Below are positions 1 to 13,732 of a stretch of 64,000 nt of DNA, in pieces; position 1 is the first letter of the stretch; each line of letters opens with the position of its first letter. The DNA is from Cytobacillus oceanisediminis (GTDB taxonomy: Bacteria; Bacillota; Bacilli; Bacillales; Cytobacillaceae): assembly GCF_004366035.1 (NCBI RefSeq), contig NZ_SOEE01000008.1, forward strand, positions 133,989 to 197,988, given 5' to 3'. A model generated the notes under the pieces. That model had not been told where the DNA came from, searched no databases, and was given only the letters and a program-made list of their open reading frames with translations. The position numbers and the translations under genes were made by a program.

Positions 1-199
1 CGACAAGTTCATGAAATATAGCATCTTTGCTTTCAAAGTACAGGTAAAAAGAAGGCTGTGTCAGATTTGCCTTTTTCACAATCTCGCTTATTTTTGTATG
101 AAAATAGCCCTTCTGTGCAAATTCCTCCGCAGCAATTTCAAGAAGCAGTGCACGGCTCTGCTCCCCGCAGGCCCCTTTTTTCCGTCCTCTATGTCCCAT
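1..199 (-). CDS. TetR-family transcriptional regulator, N-terminal part (cut by window edge)
   Basis: Reading the minus strand gives the DNA-binding half of a TetR-type repressor: basic start (GHRGRKKG), a helix with LLLEIAAEEFAQKGY, then the helix-turn-helix stretch ISEIVKKANLTQPSFYLYF that is diagnostic of the family. The gene runs off the window at position 1, so the ligand-binding domain is not visible. Three in-frame ATGs exist (220, 208, 199); I chose 199 because GGAG lies nine bases upstream of it. What it regulates is unknown. Palindromes of the size TetR proteins bind occur elsewhere in the window (see 4732, 45012, 62372), but any link is speculative. Confidence 0.85.
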   Translation of the reverse strand, partial: MGHRGRKKGACGEQSRALLLEIAAEEFAQKGYFHTKISEIVKKANLTQPSFYLYFESKDAIFHELV

Positions 200-441
200 A
201 AATAACATCTCCGTCTGCATTATATTACTCACAAGTATTATCCACTATCACTATTGGGAAAGTCAATTAATTATCTGAATTTTTTACTAATAAATAAAAA
301 AATTATGTTAAAGCCAAAAAAAGGAACATATATTCTTATTCTACACTGGGGGATGTGAAATGGAAAGTTATCGGAAGTACAATTTAAAGGAGAAATAGAA
401 AACTTTTTGAGGAAGAAAGTTTAAAAAAAGACAATAAAAAA

Positions 442-463
442 CCACCAAATATGTATTTGGTGG
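442..463 (-). terminator. ssrA terminator sharing its stem with the tmRNA 3' end
   Basis: On the minus strand the inverted repeat CCACCAAATA / TATTTGGTGG is followed by TTTTTTATT and, a little later, a second T run. The first half of the stem is the CCACCA that ends the mature tmRNA. Confidence 0.8.
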
Positions 464-817
464 AGACGGAGGGAGTCGAACCCTCGTCCAGAAATATCGG
501 CACTTAAGCTTCTACGAGTGTAGTCGATATATTCGCGGTTCGCTGATCCTTATGCCTATCGACGGGCGTCCGGCCAGCTAGCCTGGTTGTTCTCTTCCTT
601 CATCCTCAGGCGGTGAAATCCGGCGTAGCCCACTAAAAGTGAGTCCGCTACCCTACCACATGGGCGATGGAGGGGCGAACCGCTAAAGGCCTATTAGGCA
701 GCTAAAGCGAAGTTGTTTTGAGTTTTGCCAGTTATTGGCTTTGACGTTTTAACGAGGCCGATCCCCTCGACTCGCAACCTAAGCTCGAACTATCCCTGTC
801 GAATCCGTAGCGTCCCC
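458..817 (-). ncRNA. ssrA: transfer-messenger RNA (tmRNA)
   Basis: The 5' end (GGGGACGCTACGGATTCGAC) and the 3' end (GGTTCGACTCCCTCCGTCTCCACCA, with encoded CCA) are those of one-piece tmRNA, 360 nt in all. It carries alanine to stalled ribosomes, then serves as mRNA for a degradation tag. The tag frame runs from the resume codon GGC at 729-727 to TAA at 696-694 and encodes GKTQNNFALAA, so the appended tag is (A)GKTQNNFALAA, ending in the LAA recognised by ClpXP. This resembles published tags of Bacillus species. Its protein partner smpB lies 144 bases upstream on the same strand. Processing at the 5' side by RNase P is expected. Confidence 0.97.
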
Positions 818-917
818 ATTATAATAGGTCTGCGTCGAATCTTATTCAGCACGCTGACGTTCGGATAAGCTCGAAATAGATGAGCTAAAGATTGTGTCAC
901 TCGCTGTGACAATTACT

Positions 918-945
918 ATTATAGCACACTGAGCTAATTTTTCAA
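918..945 (-). promoter_or_regulatory. sigma-A promoter for ssrA
   Basis: Minus strand: -35 TTGAAA (945-940), 16-base spacer, extended -10 TGC-TATAAT (923-918). Initiation near 911 gives a precursor with a leader of about 95 nt before the mature 5' end at 817. A hairpin (TTGTCAC / GTGACACAA) lies in that leader at about 893-913. Confidence 0.7.
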
Positions 946-961
946 TTGTAAGGTTCTGGAT

Positions 962-1429
962 TTACATTTTCTGCCTTTCGCGGAAAGCACGCTCTACTTC
1001 ACGCTTGGCTTCTTTCTTCTTCAGATCCTCCCGCTTGTCATATCTCTTTTTACCCCTTGCCAGGCCAATTAAAACTTTTGCATAACCATTTTTGAGGTAC
1101 ATTTTTAATGGAACGATCGAGTAGCCGACTTCCTTAGACTCACCAATCAGCTTGCTGATTTCTTTTCTATGCAAAAGAAGCTTTCTTGTCCTTAGCGGAT
1201 CGTGATTGTAGCGGTTTCCCTGCTCATAAGGACTGACATGCATGCCGAAAAGATAGATTTCATTGTTTTGAATTCTGGCATATGAATCCTTCAGATTCAC
1301 CTTTCCTGCACGGATTGATTTAATTTCCGTCCCCTGCAGAACAATACCCGCTTCGTATGTTTCTTCTATAGCATAGTCATGATAGGCCTTTTTATTTTGC
1401 GCAACCATTTTGCCAGTTCCTTTTGGCAT
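962..1429 (-). CDS. smpB: SsrA-binding protein SmpB
   Basis: 155-residue protein that binds tmRNA and delivers it to stalled ribosomes for trans-translation. Family hallmarks are visible: the start [15 protein letters not shown], the core [26 protein letters not shown], and the basic C-terminal tail [33 protein letters not shown] that enters the decoding centre. The open frame extends 64 codons further upstream into the end of rnr, but the family length and the GGGGGATT ribosome site just before 1429 fix this start. It sits between rnr and ssrA, the usual Bacillus order, and could share transcripts with rnr and est. Confidence 0.97.
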   Translation of the reverse strand: MPKGTGKMVAQNKKAYHDYAIEETYEAGIVLQGTEIKSIRAGKVNLKDSYARIQNNEIYLFGMHVSPYEQGNRYNHDPLRTRKLLLHRKEISKLIGESKEVGYSIVPLKMYLKNGYAKVLIGLARGKKRYDKREDLKKKEAKREVERAFRERQKM

Positions 1430-1583
1430 ATTGAATCCCCCTTTGCTCCTCTTTCCTGATAACAGGAAATGCAGCCTCCGTTCTATAGCGGTCTCTCTAT
1501 TATAGCAAAATTGCATGACCTTCTCAACGAGGAGCCCTGCTGTGAAGGGAAAGAGAGAGCCTTCTAGGCCCTCCCCATTTTCT

Positions 1584-3908
1584 TTACCGCTTCTTTTTCT
1601 TCCGCTTTGCTTTTGGCGCATTTTCGAAATGCTTTTTCTCTTTTTTCTTTCTCGGGCCGCCTGAACTGTTTCCTTTTCCCTGGTCAGACTTGCCTCTGCG
1701 CGGCTTTTTCTCGGTGCTGCCTGTCTTGAACACCTTTGGCGCTTCTCTTGATTCCCGTCTGCGGGTTCCCTTCATGCCGACGATTTCAAAATCAATCGAG
1801 CGTTCGTCTTTATTTACATTGACGACACGAACAGTGATCTCGTCGCCTATGCGGAACACATTTCCTGTACGCTCGCCAATCATCGCCATCTGGCGCTCGT
1901 CATAGCGGTAATAATCGTCCGTCATATAGCTGACATGAATAAGGCCTTCGATCGTGTTTGGAAGCTCGACAAACATTCCAAAATTCGTAACAGAACTGAT
2001 GATGCCATCATATTCTTCGCCAATTTTATCAGCCATGTATTCCGCTTTCTTAAGCTCATCTGTTTCGCGTTCCGCTTCCACTGCACGGCGCTCCATATTG
2101 GAAGAATGCTCAGCAATATCAGGAAGCTGTACGTTCCACTTTTCCCTTGTCGCCTGATCCAGCTTGCCTTCAATTAAATAGGTGCGGATTAGTCTGTGGA
2201 CAATTAAGTCCGGGTAACGGCGAATCGGTGATGTGAAGTGTGTGTAAAACTCTGTTGATAACCCGAAATGGCCTAGGCTCTCTTCATAATATTTCGCCTG
2301 CTGCATGGAGCGGAGCATCACTGTGGATATAACCATTTCTTCCGGCTTTCCCTGAACCTCTTCAATGATTTCCTGGAGAGCACGCGGATGAACGGAATTG
2401 GCTGTTCCTTTTACAATATAGCCAAAGTTCGTGATAAACTCGAAAAATCTTCTCAGCTTATCTTCCTTCGGATCTTCATGGATGCGGTAAATGAAAGGTA
2501 CATCCATCCAATGGAAGTGCTCAGCAACGGTTTCATTGGCTGCGAGCATAAACTCTTCAATCAGACGCTCCGCAATCGAGCGTTCGCGCAATGCCACTTC
2601 TGTCGGATTGCCCTCTTCATCCACAATGACCTTCGCTTCTTTAAAATCAAAGTCGATAGCTCCGCGATGCATTCTCTTTTTACGCAAAATCAGAGAAAGC
2701 TCCTTCATCAGCTCGAACATCGGCACAAGCGGTTGATACCTGTTGATAAGTTCTTCGTCCTGCTCTTCCAAAATCTTATTCACATCTGAATAAGTCATCC
2801 GTTCCGTTGTTTTGATCACACTCTGGAAAATCTCATGATTCACCACTTCCCCGTCCGGTGTGATTTCCATCTCACAAGAAAGGGTAAGACGGTCCACTTT
2901 CGGATTCAAAGAGCAGATGCCGTTTGATAAGCGATGCGGAATCATCGGGATCACCCTGTCCACTAAATACACGGAGGTTGCCCGCTCCTCGGCCTCCCGG
3001 TCGATTGGTGAGTCTTCGCCTACATAATAAGTAACATCGGCAATATGGACACCCAGTCTGTAATGGCCGTTTTCAAGCTTTTGGACCATTACTGCGTCAT
3101 CAAGGTCTTTCGCATCAGCACCGTCAATGGTAACGATGACTTCGTCTCTAAGATCCCGGCGGTTTTCCAGTTCACTTGGATCAATCGTATCCGGCGTTTC
3201 CTCGGCCTGCTTAAGCACCTCATCCGGAAACTCAAGCGGAAGGCCATGCTTGTGAATAACAGATAGAATATCCACACCCGGGTCATTTTTATGGCCGAGT
3301 ATGTCAATAACTTCTCCCTCTGCGCTCTTTCTGCCTTCTGGATAAGTGGTCAGTTTTACAACGACCTTGTGCCCTTCAACAGCACCTTTTGATGCTGCTT
3401 TGGGGATAAAAATATCACTGGCAAACTTTTTGTCATCCGGGATAACAAATCCAAAATGCTTGCTTTCCGTATAGGTTCCGACAATTTGTGTAACACCGCG
3501 TTCTAAGATGCGGACAATTGTACCTTCCCGCCTCTGTCCTGAACTCTCAGTCGTCACACGCGCAAGAACGATATCGCCATTTAAGGCATTATTTGTTTCA
3601 TTGGGTGGGATAAAAATATCATCCATTCCCTGCTCTTCCGGAATGACAAAGGCAAACCCCTTTGCGTGGCCGGAAAGCTTGCCGCGGATAAGATTCATTT
3701 TTTCCGGCAAGCCGTAGCGATTGCTTCTCGTCCTGACGACAAGCCCTTTTTCCTCCATGACAACAAGTGCCTTGACGAAATCTTTGAAGCCAGTGGAATC
3801 CTCTATTCCAAACGCTGATTCCAGCTCCTGAACCGTCAATGGCTTATACGCTTCATCTTTCATATAATGAAGCAGCTTGTCGATCAGTTGTTGTATATTA
3901 TTTTCCAT
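1584..3908 (-). CDS. rnr: ribonuclease R
   Basis: 3'-to-5' processive exoribonuclease of the RNB family, 774 residues, which degrades structured RNA and defective mRNA on tmRNA-rescued ribosomes. Order of domains: N-terminal winged helix (about 1-65), two cold-shock OB folds (about 70-220), the RNB catalytic domain beginning near [25 protein letters not shown] with the metal-binding aspartates of [11 protein letters not shown], then an S1 domain ([20 protein letters not shown]) and a lysine/arginine-rich tail. The ATG at 3908 is preceded by AAGGAGGG. Length fits the family. It is coupled in context to smpB and ssrA, consistent with ribosome rescue. Confidence 0.97.
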   Translation of the reverse strand: MENNIQQLIDKLLHYMKDEAYKPLTVQELESAFGIEDSTGFKDFVKALVVMEEKGLVVRTRSNRYGLPEKMNLIRGKLSGHAKGFAFVIPEEQGMDDIFIPPNETNNALNGDIVLARVTTESSGQRREGTIVRILERGVTQIVGTYTESKHFGFVIPDDKKFASDIFIPKAASKGAVEGHKVVVKLTTYPEGRKSAEGEVIDILGHKNDPGVDILSVIHKHGLPLEFPDEVLKQAEETPDTIDPSELENRRDLRDEVIVTIDGADAKDLDDAVMVQKLENGHYRLGVHIADVTYYVGEDSPIDREAEERATSVYLVDRVIPMIPHRLSNGICSLNPKVDRLTLSCEMEITPDGEVVNHEIFQSVIKTTERMTYSDVNKILEEQDEELINRYQPLVPMFELMKELSLILRKKRMHRGAIDFDFKEAKVIVDEEGNPTEVALRERSIAERLIEEFMLAANETVAEHFHWMDVPFIYRIHEDPKEDKLRRFFEFITNFGYIVKGTANSVHPRALQEIIEEVQGKPEEMVISTVMLRSMQQAKYYEESLGHFGLSTEFYTHFTSPIRRYPDLIVHRLIRTYLIEGKLDQATREKWNVQLPDIAEHSSNMERRAVEAERETDELKKAEYMADKIGEEYDGIISSVTNFGMFVELPNTIEGLIHVSYMTDDYYRYDERQMAMIGERTGNVFRIGDEITVRVVNVNKDERSIDFEIVGMKGTRRRESREAPKVFKTGSTEKKPRRGKSDQGKGNSSGGPRKKKEKKHFENAPKAKRKKKKR

Positions 3909-3944
3909 ATCTTCATCCCTCCTTGGGGAGTTTTTCTTCTGGTA

Positions 3945-4691
3945 TTATTCTTCCCAATCAAGCTTTTCTAAAAACGCATACACATCTTCATGCAGCTGGT
4001 CGCGCTCTTTATCGAGAGTAATCACGTGCCCGGATTCTTCGTACCACGTCAGCTTCTTTAAGTCATTCTCCACTTCATTAAAAATGATATTAGCACTGTC
4101 CGTGTTGATCATATGGTCATGTCGTGCCTGTACAACAAATGTTGGGGAGTAAATCATATCCACATGATTGCGCACATCCGCGATCAGCTCCTGGAGTGCC
4201 TTTAATGTATTCATCGGTGTTTTTTGGAACTCTTCCATTTCCTGTTTAATTTGATCTTCCGGCTTTCCTTCAAGTCTCTTATATTCTCTTGCGTAGCTCA
4301 GAATTCCTTCATACATGACTTCTTCGCTTTTTATGTACATAGGTGCGCACATCGGAATAATACCCTTTACAGGTACAGTGTAACCCAATTTAAGGGAAAA
4401 TACGCCGCCAAGAGAAAGTCCAGCCACTGCAATTTCTTTATGTCCCTTGTTTTTTAGAAATTCGTACCCTTCCATCACATCTTTCCACCAGTCTTCCGGG
4501 CCTGTATGAACAAGCTCTTCCGGCGGAACTCCATGTCCCTTATACTGCGGTGCATGACAGGTATAACCCTTTGTTTCAAGAAATCTTGCCATCATTCTTA
4601 CATCTGCTGTATTTCCGGTAAAACCATGCAGCAGCAGGACTGCTCTTTTTCCATTTCCAAATGTAAACGGTTTTGGCGCAACAACTCTCAT
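3945..4691 (-). CDS. est: carboxylesterase (Est30/YvaK family)
   Basis: 248-residue alpha/beta hydrolase that cleaves short-chain carboxyl esters. Seen: LLLHGFTGN oxyanion-hole region, nucleophile elbow GLSLGG (Ser about 93), an acidic residue in ARHDHMI and the catalytic histidine in ESGHVITLD. Size and sequence match the thermophilic Est30 type esterases of bacilli. The open frame starts earlier, but AAAGGAG ahead of 4691 and the family start MRVVAPKPF decide it. It precedes rnr by 36 bases. Its own promoter overlaps a 20-bp palindrome, so it is probably controlled by a dedicated repressor. Confidence 0.93.
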   Translation of the reverse strand: MRVVAPKPFTFGNGKRAVLLLHGFTGNTADVRMMARFLETKGYTCHAPQYKGHGVPPEELVHTGPEDWWKDVMEGYEFLKNKGHKEIAVAGLSLGGVFSLKLGYTVPVKGIIPMCAPMYIKSEEVMYEGILSYAREYKRLEGKPEDQIKQEMEEFQKTPMNTLKALQELIADVRNHVDMIYSPTFVVQARHDHMINTDSANIIFNEVENDLKKLTWYEESGHVITLDKERDQLHEDVYAFLEKLDWEE

Positions 4692-4710
4692 TGATAAAAC
4701 TCCTTTTACC

Positions 4711-4751
4711 TTTATAATTCCTATATTTTTATTAATCAAACGTTTGATTAA
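4711..4751 (-). promoter_or_regulatory. est promoter overlapped by a 20-bp palindromic operator candidate
   Basis: Minus strand: -35 TTGATT (4739-4734), 17-base spacer, -10 TATAAA (4716-4711). The perfect palindrome TTAATCAAACGTTTGATTAA occupies 4732-4751 and contains the -35 element, the typical place for a repressor site. The same core occurs at three other intergenic places in the window. Confidence 0.65.
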
Positions 4752-4854
4752 ATCTGCATTCCTTATTTTTAACAAACAGTGGGGCAACATGCCAATAAAA
4801 AAGCTTTCTTATGTAAAAAATGTGAACGTTAGCCAAAATAGGCAAATGTACAGA

Positions 4855-4890
4855 GCCAAAAATAAAAGCCTGACCTTCTGAAGGCCAGGC
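4855..4890 (-). terminator. secG terminator
   Basis: Minus strand hairpin GCCTGGCCTTC / GAAGGTCAGGC followed by TTTTATTTTT, just downstream of secG; it separates secG from est. Confidence 0.85.
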
Positions 4891-4901
4891 GCTGCACTCA
4901 T

Positions 4902-5135
4902 TTATATCGCAAAATAAGAAACTAAAACAGTAAGGATAAAGAATAAAACAGAAAGAACGATCGTGATGCGGTGAAGAATCAGATCAATTCCGCGTGCCTT
5001 TTGCTTTCCAAAAAGCTGCTCAGCTCCCCCTGAAATGGCACCGGAAAGACCTGCGCTTTTACCAGACTGAAGGAGTACAACTACAATAAGGCCAATCGAA
5101 ACTATGACTAAAAGGGTAATCAATAATGTATGCAT
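4902..5135 (-). CDS. secG: preprotein translocase subunit SecG
   Basis: 77-residue membrane protein of the SecYEG export channel. Two membrane helices are visible (about 4-22 and 53-75) joined by the family loop [29 protein letters not shown]. Length is normal. GGGAGGTGG precedes the ATG. A terminator follows, so it is probably transcribed alone. Its location beside est and rnr is the Bacillus order. Confidence 0.95.
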   Translation of the reverse strand: MHTLLITLLVIVSIGLIVVVLLQSGKSAGLSGAISGGAEQLFGKQKARGIDLILHRITIVLSVLFFILTVLVSYFAI

Positions 5136-5282
5136 GAAGCCACCTCCCGAAAACGTACAATCACATTATTCTTAATTTATCACATTTTTATTGTATAAAC
5201 AATAAGATTTTGGCAGGACCTGTTAGTTGGAAGGACTTTTATAGCAGTTGAGAGAATCTATATTTTGAAAGGACTGATGCCA

Positions 5283-6209
5283 TTGATCATAAAAGAGCGT
5301 AAGATAACAAATTTTATCCTAAGCATGAATGCCTTAATGAGAAGACTGCCGCTATAACATCCGAAAGTGATTTAACGAAGCGAAAAGCAGGTATTCGCGG
5401 AGAAGAAGCTGTGGATTACTTATTAAAAGATTTACCTGAGTTCATAATCCTTAAAGATATTCGGCTTTCCAATGGAAACAGCGACTTCTATCAAATCGAT
5501 GTGCTGCTCCTATGTTCAAACTTCCTTCTTATCCTCGAAATTAAGAATATCTCCGGCACTTTTTGACCCCGCATTTAACCAGCTGATTCAGAGCAAGCAA
5601 GAAAATGAAAGAGGTTTTCTTGATCCTTTAATACAAGCTAAAAGGCAGCAAAAGGAACTTGCAAAATGGCTAGCTGATCGAAAGATTCATACACCCAGCA
5701 ATCTTTCTACTTTTATCAAGACTTCCTCTTATCACAAATTGGCCTTAGAAAAGGTGCTGCATGCGGGCCATCTGATAGAAAGGATTGATAAACTAAAGGA
5801 GAAATATCCGGTAGGGAAATTAACAGACAGAGGGATCAGAAAGTTAAGCAGAGCTATTACAAAAAAGCATATCCCTGCGAATTACAATTTCCTAAAATAC
5901 TATGAAATTGATATAAAAGAGATTATTACCGGCATTCAATGTCCTGCCTGCAGCAGATTTTCAATGAAAAGGGTGCGGGGCACCTGGAAATGCAGAAGTT
6001 GCCATACTGCAGATAAGGAAGCACATATTAGAACACTCCATGATTACCTTCTTTTGATTAGTTCCTCTATTACAAATCAACAATTTCGGGAATTCACCCA
6101 TTTATCTTCCTCAAATATTGCAAAAAAGCTGCTGACTGCGCTGAAACTTCCCTACACCGGAGAAAAAAAGAGCAGGATCTATCAGTTACCGAAGGATCTT
6201 TTTAAGTAA
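5283..6209 (+). pseudogene. NERD-domain protein with C-terminal zinc ribbon, broken by two frameshifts
   Basis: Three consecutive frames together spell one nuclease-related-domain protein of about 300 residues. Frame one starts at TTG 5283 after AAAGGA (LIIKERKITNFILSMNALMRRLP) and stops at 5355; the second runs from about 5345 (RGEEAVDYLLKDLPEF, QIDVLLLCSNFLLILEIKN) to a stop at 5564; the third continues from about 5565 (FDPAFNQLIQ) to 6209. The second shift lies in a short T run. The EIKN motif is the NERD nuclease-like core, and CPACSRF with WKCRSCH near the end forms a zinc ribbon. A few residues also seem to be missing around residue 115. Function of such Bacillus proteins is unknown; this copy looks dead unless the shifts are sequencing errors. 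Confidence 0.8.
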
Positions 6210-6221
6210 ATATGCCTGACA

Positions 6222-6312
6222 TTATCGGTCAAAAATGAACAGTTATCGGCCAAATAAGGATGTTTATCGGCCAAATCCAAAGTTTTAACGGCCATGCAGC
6301 GATTTTAAGGAT
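6222..6312 (+). repeat. short direct repeat, 21-bp period
   Basis: The word TTATCGGyCAAA starts at 6222, 6243 and 6264, followed by degenerate units TTAACGGCCA at 6285 and TTAAGGATT near 6305. The spacing is 21, 21, 21 and 20 bases. It fills the gap between the NERD pseudogene and the eno terminator. Confidence 0.75.
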
Positions 6313-6321
6313 TTGAACCTT

Positions 6322-6352
6322 ACAAAAACAGCCGCCCCACCCGGGACGGCTG
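6322..6352 (-). terminator. eno (glycolytic operon) terminator
   Basis: Minus strand GC-rich stem CAGCCGTCCC / GGGGCGGCTG with loop GGGT, followed by TTTTTG. Confidence 0.9.
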
Positions 6353-6363
6353 CACAAGCAAGA

Positions 6364-7686
<1,323 letters not shown>

Positions 7687-7700
7687 TTATTTCAGTAAAG

Positions 7701-10035
<2,335 letters not shown>

Positions 10036-10055
10036 TTAACAGCCCGGGTAATAAA

Positions 10056-11240
10056 TTATTTATCGTTTAAAGCCACTACGCCAGGCAGAGCCTTTCCTTC
10101 CATAAACTCAAGGGAAGCGCCGCCCCCTGTTGAGATATGGCTCATGCGGTCAGCAAGATGGAACTTCTCAACTGCAGCTGCAGAATCCCCGCCGCCGATG
10201 ACTGAATATGTATCATTTGCTTCTGCTAAAGCCTCAGCCACAGCTCTTGTGCCGCCAGCGAATTTTTTCAATTCGAACACACCCATTGGGCCGTTCCAGA
10301 TTACAAGCTTTGAATTCTGGATTACATCGCTGTAGATTTCACCCGTTTTAGGTCCGATATCAAGGGCTTCCCAGTCAGAAGGAATTTCTTCAATTGCTAC
10401 TGTCTTAATATTGGCTTCTTCGGAAAAATCGTCTGCTACCACAACATCAACAGGCATATAGAAGTTCACGCCTTTTTCTTTTGCTTTTTCCATAAACGAT
10501 TTTGCAAGGTCAATCTTATCTTCTTCCAATAGAGATTTCCCTACTTCATGGCCCTGTGCTTTTACAAATGTATAGGCCAGTCCGCCGCCAATGATCAGGT
10601 TGTCTACCTTTTCAAGAAGGTTTTCTATTACGCCGATCTTATCTTTAACCTTTGCGCCGCCGATAATGGCTGTAAATGGACGCTCAGGATTTGAAAGAGC
10701 TTTTCCAAGTACATCAAGTTCTTTTTCCATTAATAGTCCTGATACTGCAGGAAGATGATGCGCAATTCCTTCCGTTGAGGCATGTGCACGGTGTGCTGCA
10801 CCAAAGGCATCGTTCACATATACGTCAGCAAGCTCAGCAAATGCCTTTGCAAGTTCAGAATCATTCTTTTCCTCTCCAGGATAGAAACGCACGTTTTCAA
10901 GAAGAAGAACATCCCCTTCACTTAGCGTGTCAGCCATTGCTTTTACAGAATCGCCATATGCTTCATCGGCCTTCTTCACTTCTTTGCCAAGAAGCTCGGA
11001 CAAACGCTTTGCTACTGGTGTTAAACGCAATTCTTCAACAACTGAACCCTTCGGACGGCCCAAATGGCTTGCTAAGATTACTTTAGCACCCTGGTTAGTC
11101 AAATACTCAATTGTTGGAAGAGCTGCACGGATACGGGTTTCGTCTGTAACCTGTCCATCCTTCATAGGTACGTTGAAATCAACGCGGCAAAAAACTCGCT
11201 TACCTTTTAACTCCACATCTTTTACGCTTTTTTTGTTCAC
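10056..11240 (-). CDS. pgk: phosphoglycerate kinase
   Basis: 394-residue kinase making ATP and 3-phosphoglycerate from 1,3-bisphosphoglycerate. Both Rossmann-like halves are visible: substrate side [21 protein letters not shown] and SHLGRPKG, and nucleotide side with [20 protein letters not shown] and [11 protein letters not shown]. The start is a GTG at 11240, chosen because AAGGAGGTCC lies at ideal distance and no ATG is near. The gapA-pgk gap holds a hairpin and a repeat, so pgk expression may differ from gapA. Confidence 0.97.
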   Translation of the reverse strand: MNKKSVKDVELKGKRVFCRVDFNVPMKDGQVTDETRIRAALPTIEYLTNQGAKVILASHLGRPKGSVVEELRLTPVAKRLSELLGKEVKKADEAYGDSVKAMADTLSEGDVLLLENVRFYPGEEKNDSELAKAFAELADVYVNDAFGAAHRAHASTEGIAHHLPAVSGLLMEKELDVLGKALSNPERPFTAIIGGAKVKDKIGVIENLLEKVDNLIIGGGLAYTFVKAQGHEVGKSLLEEDKIDLAKSFMEKAKEKGVNFYMPVDVVVADDFSEEANIKTVAIEEIPSDWEALDIGPKTGEIYSDVIQNSKLVIWNGPMGVFELKKFAGGTRAVAEALAEANDTYSVIGGGDSAAAVEKFHLADRMSHISTGGGASLEFMEGKALPGVVALNDK

Positions 11241-11261
11241 AGCAAAAGGACCTCCTTACTA

Positions 11262-11323
11262 GAAAAGCGGAAGCGCCTTGCCCGGCGGCTAATAACTTGA
11301 GCCTCCAGGTTCCGGAGCTAAAC
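11262..11323 (+). repeat. short member of the GCGGAAGCGCCTT intergenic repeat family
   Basis: Begins GAAAAGCGGAAGCGCCTTG and ends near GGAGCTAAACA, sharing both ends with the longer elements at 44717 and 54056 but without their structured core. Lies between gapA and pgk. Confidence 0.5.
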
Positions 11324-11349
11324 ACCATCCAGTTAAATATTTTTACTTT

Positions 11350-11396
11350 TTGCTTTAAAACAAAAGGGAGAGGGATTGTTTCCCTGCTCCCCTTTT
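11350..11396 (-). terminator. terminator or processing hairpin downstream of gapA
   Basis: Minus strand inverted repeat AAAGGGGAGCAGGGA / TCCCTCTCCCTTT with loop AACAA, followed by TGTTTT. In B. subtilis the gapA part of this operon is also more abundant than the rest; a partial terminator or processing site here would do the same. Confidence 0.65.
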
Positions 11397-11520
11397 ACCC
11401 TTATCCATTATAGACGTTAGCGATTTTAATATCCAACAAGATGAGGTATTTTTTTAGAGAAAAAATTCACCTTGAGAATGCTTCGCAAAACGAATATTTT
11501 TCTGGTAAAGATTTATTGTA

Positions 11521-12555
<1,035 letters not shown>

Positions 12556-12574
12556 TTAAATATTTGAAAAGGGA

Positions 12575-13597
12575 TTACCCTTTTAACAACTGTTTTGCTG
12601 CACCTTCATCTGTCACTAAAATGGTAGAGGATGGTGCCCGTTTCATGTATGCCGCAATGGCTTTTGCCTTTGATGAGCCGCCTGCCACTGCAATGACATG
12701 TTCAATATGGGATAGGTCATCCAGCTGAAGGCCGATGGTCTGAACCTTATGTACAACCTCGCCGCCTTCATTGAAGTAATAGCCAAAGGATTCTCCTACT
12801 GCTTGGGCATGCTTGATTTTAACAAAATCTTCTTCACTGGTTTTGCGGCGTTCCGCCATTGTAATAGCGTCCCCAATCCCGTGTAAAACCATGCTTGCAG
12901 ATTTGATCTGAGTGATTACTTCTTTAATATTGGGTTCTTTAATGATGCTTTCATACATCTCCCTGCTCACCTGGTCCGGTACATAAAGGACGCGGTGTCT
13001 GGAATCTGTATGATCAGCCATTTTTGCACAAATGGTGTTAGCCTGATTTTTAACATCTTCCCCAATTCCGCCCCGTGCCGGCACAAACAGCCAATCCCGT
13101 TCAGCAAGATCAGGGGTTAGCATCTCTGCTACGGCTGCCATTGTGGATCCGCCGGTAACTGCGATGATATTTTTGCCTTTGAGCCTTGATTTCATACACA
13201 TCGCTGTGGCCCTGCCAAGCTCCTGCTTCACCCATGGAGATTCATCGCTGTTTCCGGAAACAATAATCGCCTGGCGAATGCCAAGTTTTCGGGATAATTT
13301 CTGCTCCATTACGGCTATACCCGATATATCCCTCATTATTCCTTCAAGAGCTTCAAGCAAATCCTTGCCATCGGCAGAAAGGCTCATTCCCGTACTTGAA
13401 ATGCGGATCAGGTTCTGGTCTTTTAAAAATTCAACCTCACTTCTCAGCACTCTTTCCGTCAGGCCCAAACTTACTGCAAGGCTCCTTCTTCCAACCGGCT
13501 CCATCAGCCCTATATAATGAAGGATCCCATGGCGCTTCTGCATAACCGCAAGCATATCAGGCAATAATCTTTTTTGAATATCAATTAGTGAGTACAT
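12575..13597 (-). CDS. cggR: central glycolytic genes regulator CggR
   Basis: 340-residue repressor of the SorC/DeoR type. An N-terminal helix-turn-helix (PVGRRSLAVSLGLTERVLRSEVEFLKDQNLIRIS, about 35-70) is followed by a sugar-isomerase-like effector domain that binds fructose 1,6-bisphosphate (ITGGSTMAAVAEML region, GIGDA, AGGSSKAKAIAAYMK). The frame opens ten codons earlier, but AAGGAG eight bases ahead of 13597 and the B. subtilis length of 340 fix the start. It represses its own operon through the operator at 13623-13658; fructose bisphosphate relieves this (established for B. subtilis). Confidence 0.97.
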   Translation of the reverse strand: MYSLIDIQKRLLPDMLAVMQKRHGILHYIGLMEPVGRRSLAVSLGLTERVLRSEVEFLKDQNLIRISSTGMSLSADGKDLLEALEGIMRDISGIAVMEQKLSRKLGIRQAIIVSGNSDESPWVKQELGRATAMCMKSRLKGKNIIAVTGGSTMAAVAEMLTPDLAERDWLFVPARGGIGEDVKNQANTICAKMADHTDSRHRVLYVPDQVSREMYESIIKEPNIKEVITQIKSASMVLHGIGDAITMAERRKTSEEDFVKIKHAQAVGESFGYYFNEGGEVVHKVQTIGLQLDDLSHIEHVIAVAGGSSKAKAIAAYMKRAPSSTILVTDEGAAKQLLKG

Positions 13598-13622
13598 CCG
13601 GAAAGCTCCTTCATCATATGTG

Positions 13623-13658
13623 GTCATTTTTTGTCCCGCATAGACATATTATGTCCCA
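13623..13658 (-). promoter_or_regulatory. CggR operator
   Basis: Minus strand shows two tandem half-sites with the established layout: TGGGAC, six bases, TGTC, four bases, CGGGAC, six bases, TGAC. It lies between the transcription start and the cggR start codon, as in B. subtilis. Confidence 0.9.
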
Positions 13659-13666
13659 CTTACCAC

Positions 13667-13708
13667 AAAAAAAATCACCCTTGCTTCTCTTTCATAATAG
13701 CAAGAGTG
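13667..13708 (-). terminator. terminator of the rpoN-glutaredoxin unit
   Basis: Minus strand stem CACTCTTGCT / AGCAAGGGTG (ten pairs, one G-U) with a 13-base loop, followed by ATTTTTTTT. The cggR -10 box spans the end of the left arm and the loop. Confidence 0.75.
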
Positions 13709-13722
13709 AGTATTGAAATCAA
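13694..13722 (-). promoter_or_regulatory. sigma-A promoter of the cggR operon
   Basis: Minus strand: -35 TTGATT (13722-13717), 17-base spacer, extended -10 TGC-TATTAT (13699-13694). Start expected near 13687, about 30 bases before the CggR operator. Confidence 0.8.
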
Positions 13723-13732
13723 CTGATTAATC

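Noticed and set aside
360-398. 12-codon frame (MESYRKYNLKEK) preceded by GGGGG
   Set aside because: Too short, no promoter or conserved context visible; cannot be distinguished from chance.
1430-1621. N-terminal extension of smpB overlapping the end of rnr
   Set aside because: Family length and a strong ribosome site before 1429 show the extension is an open frame only.
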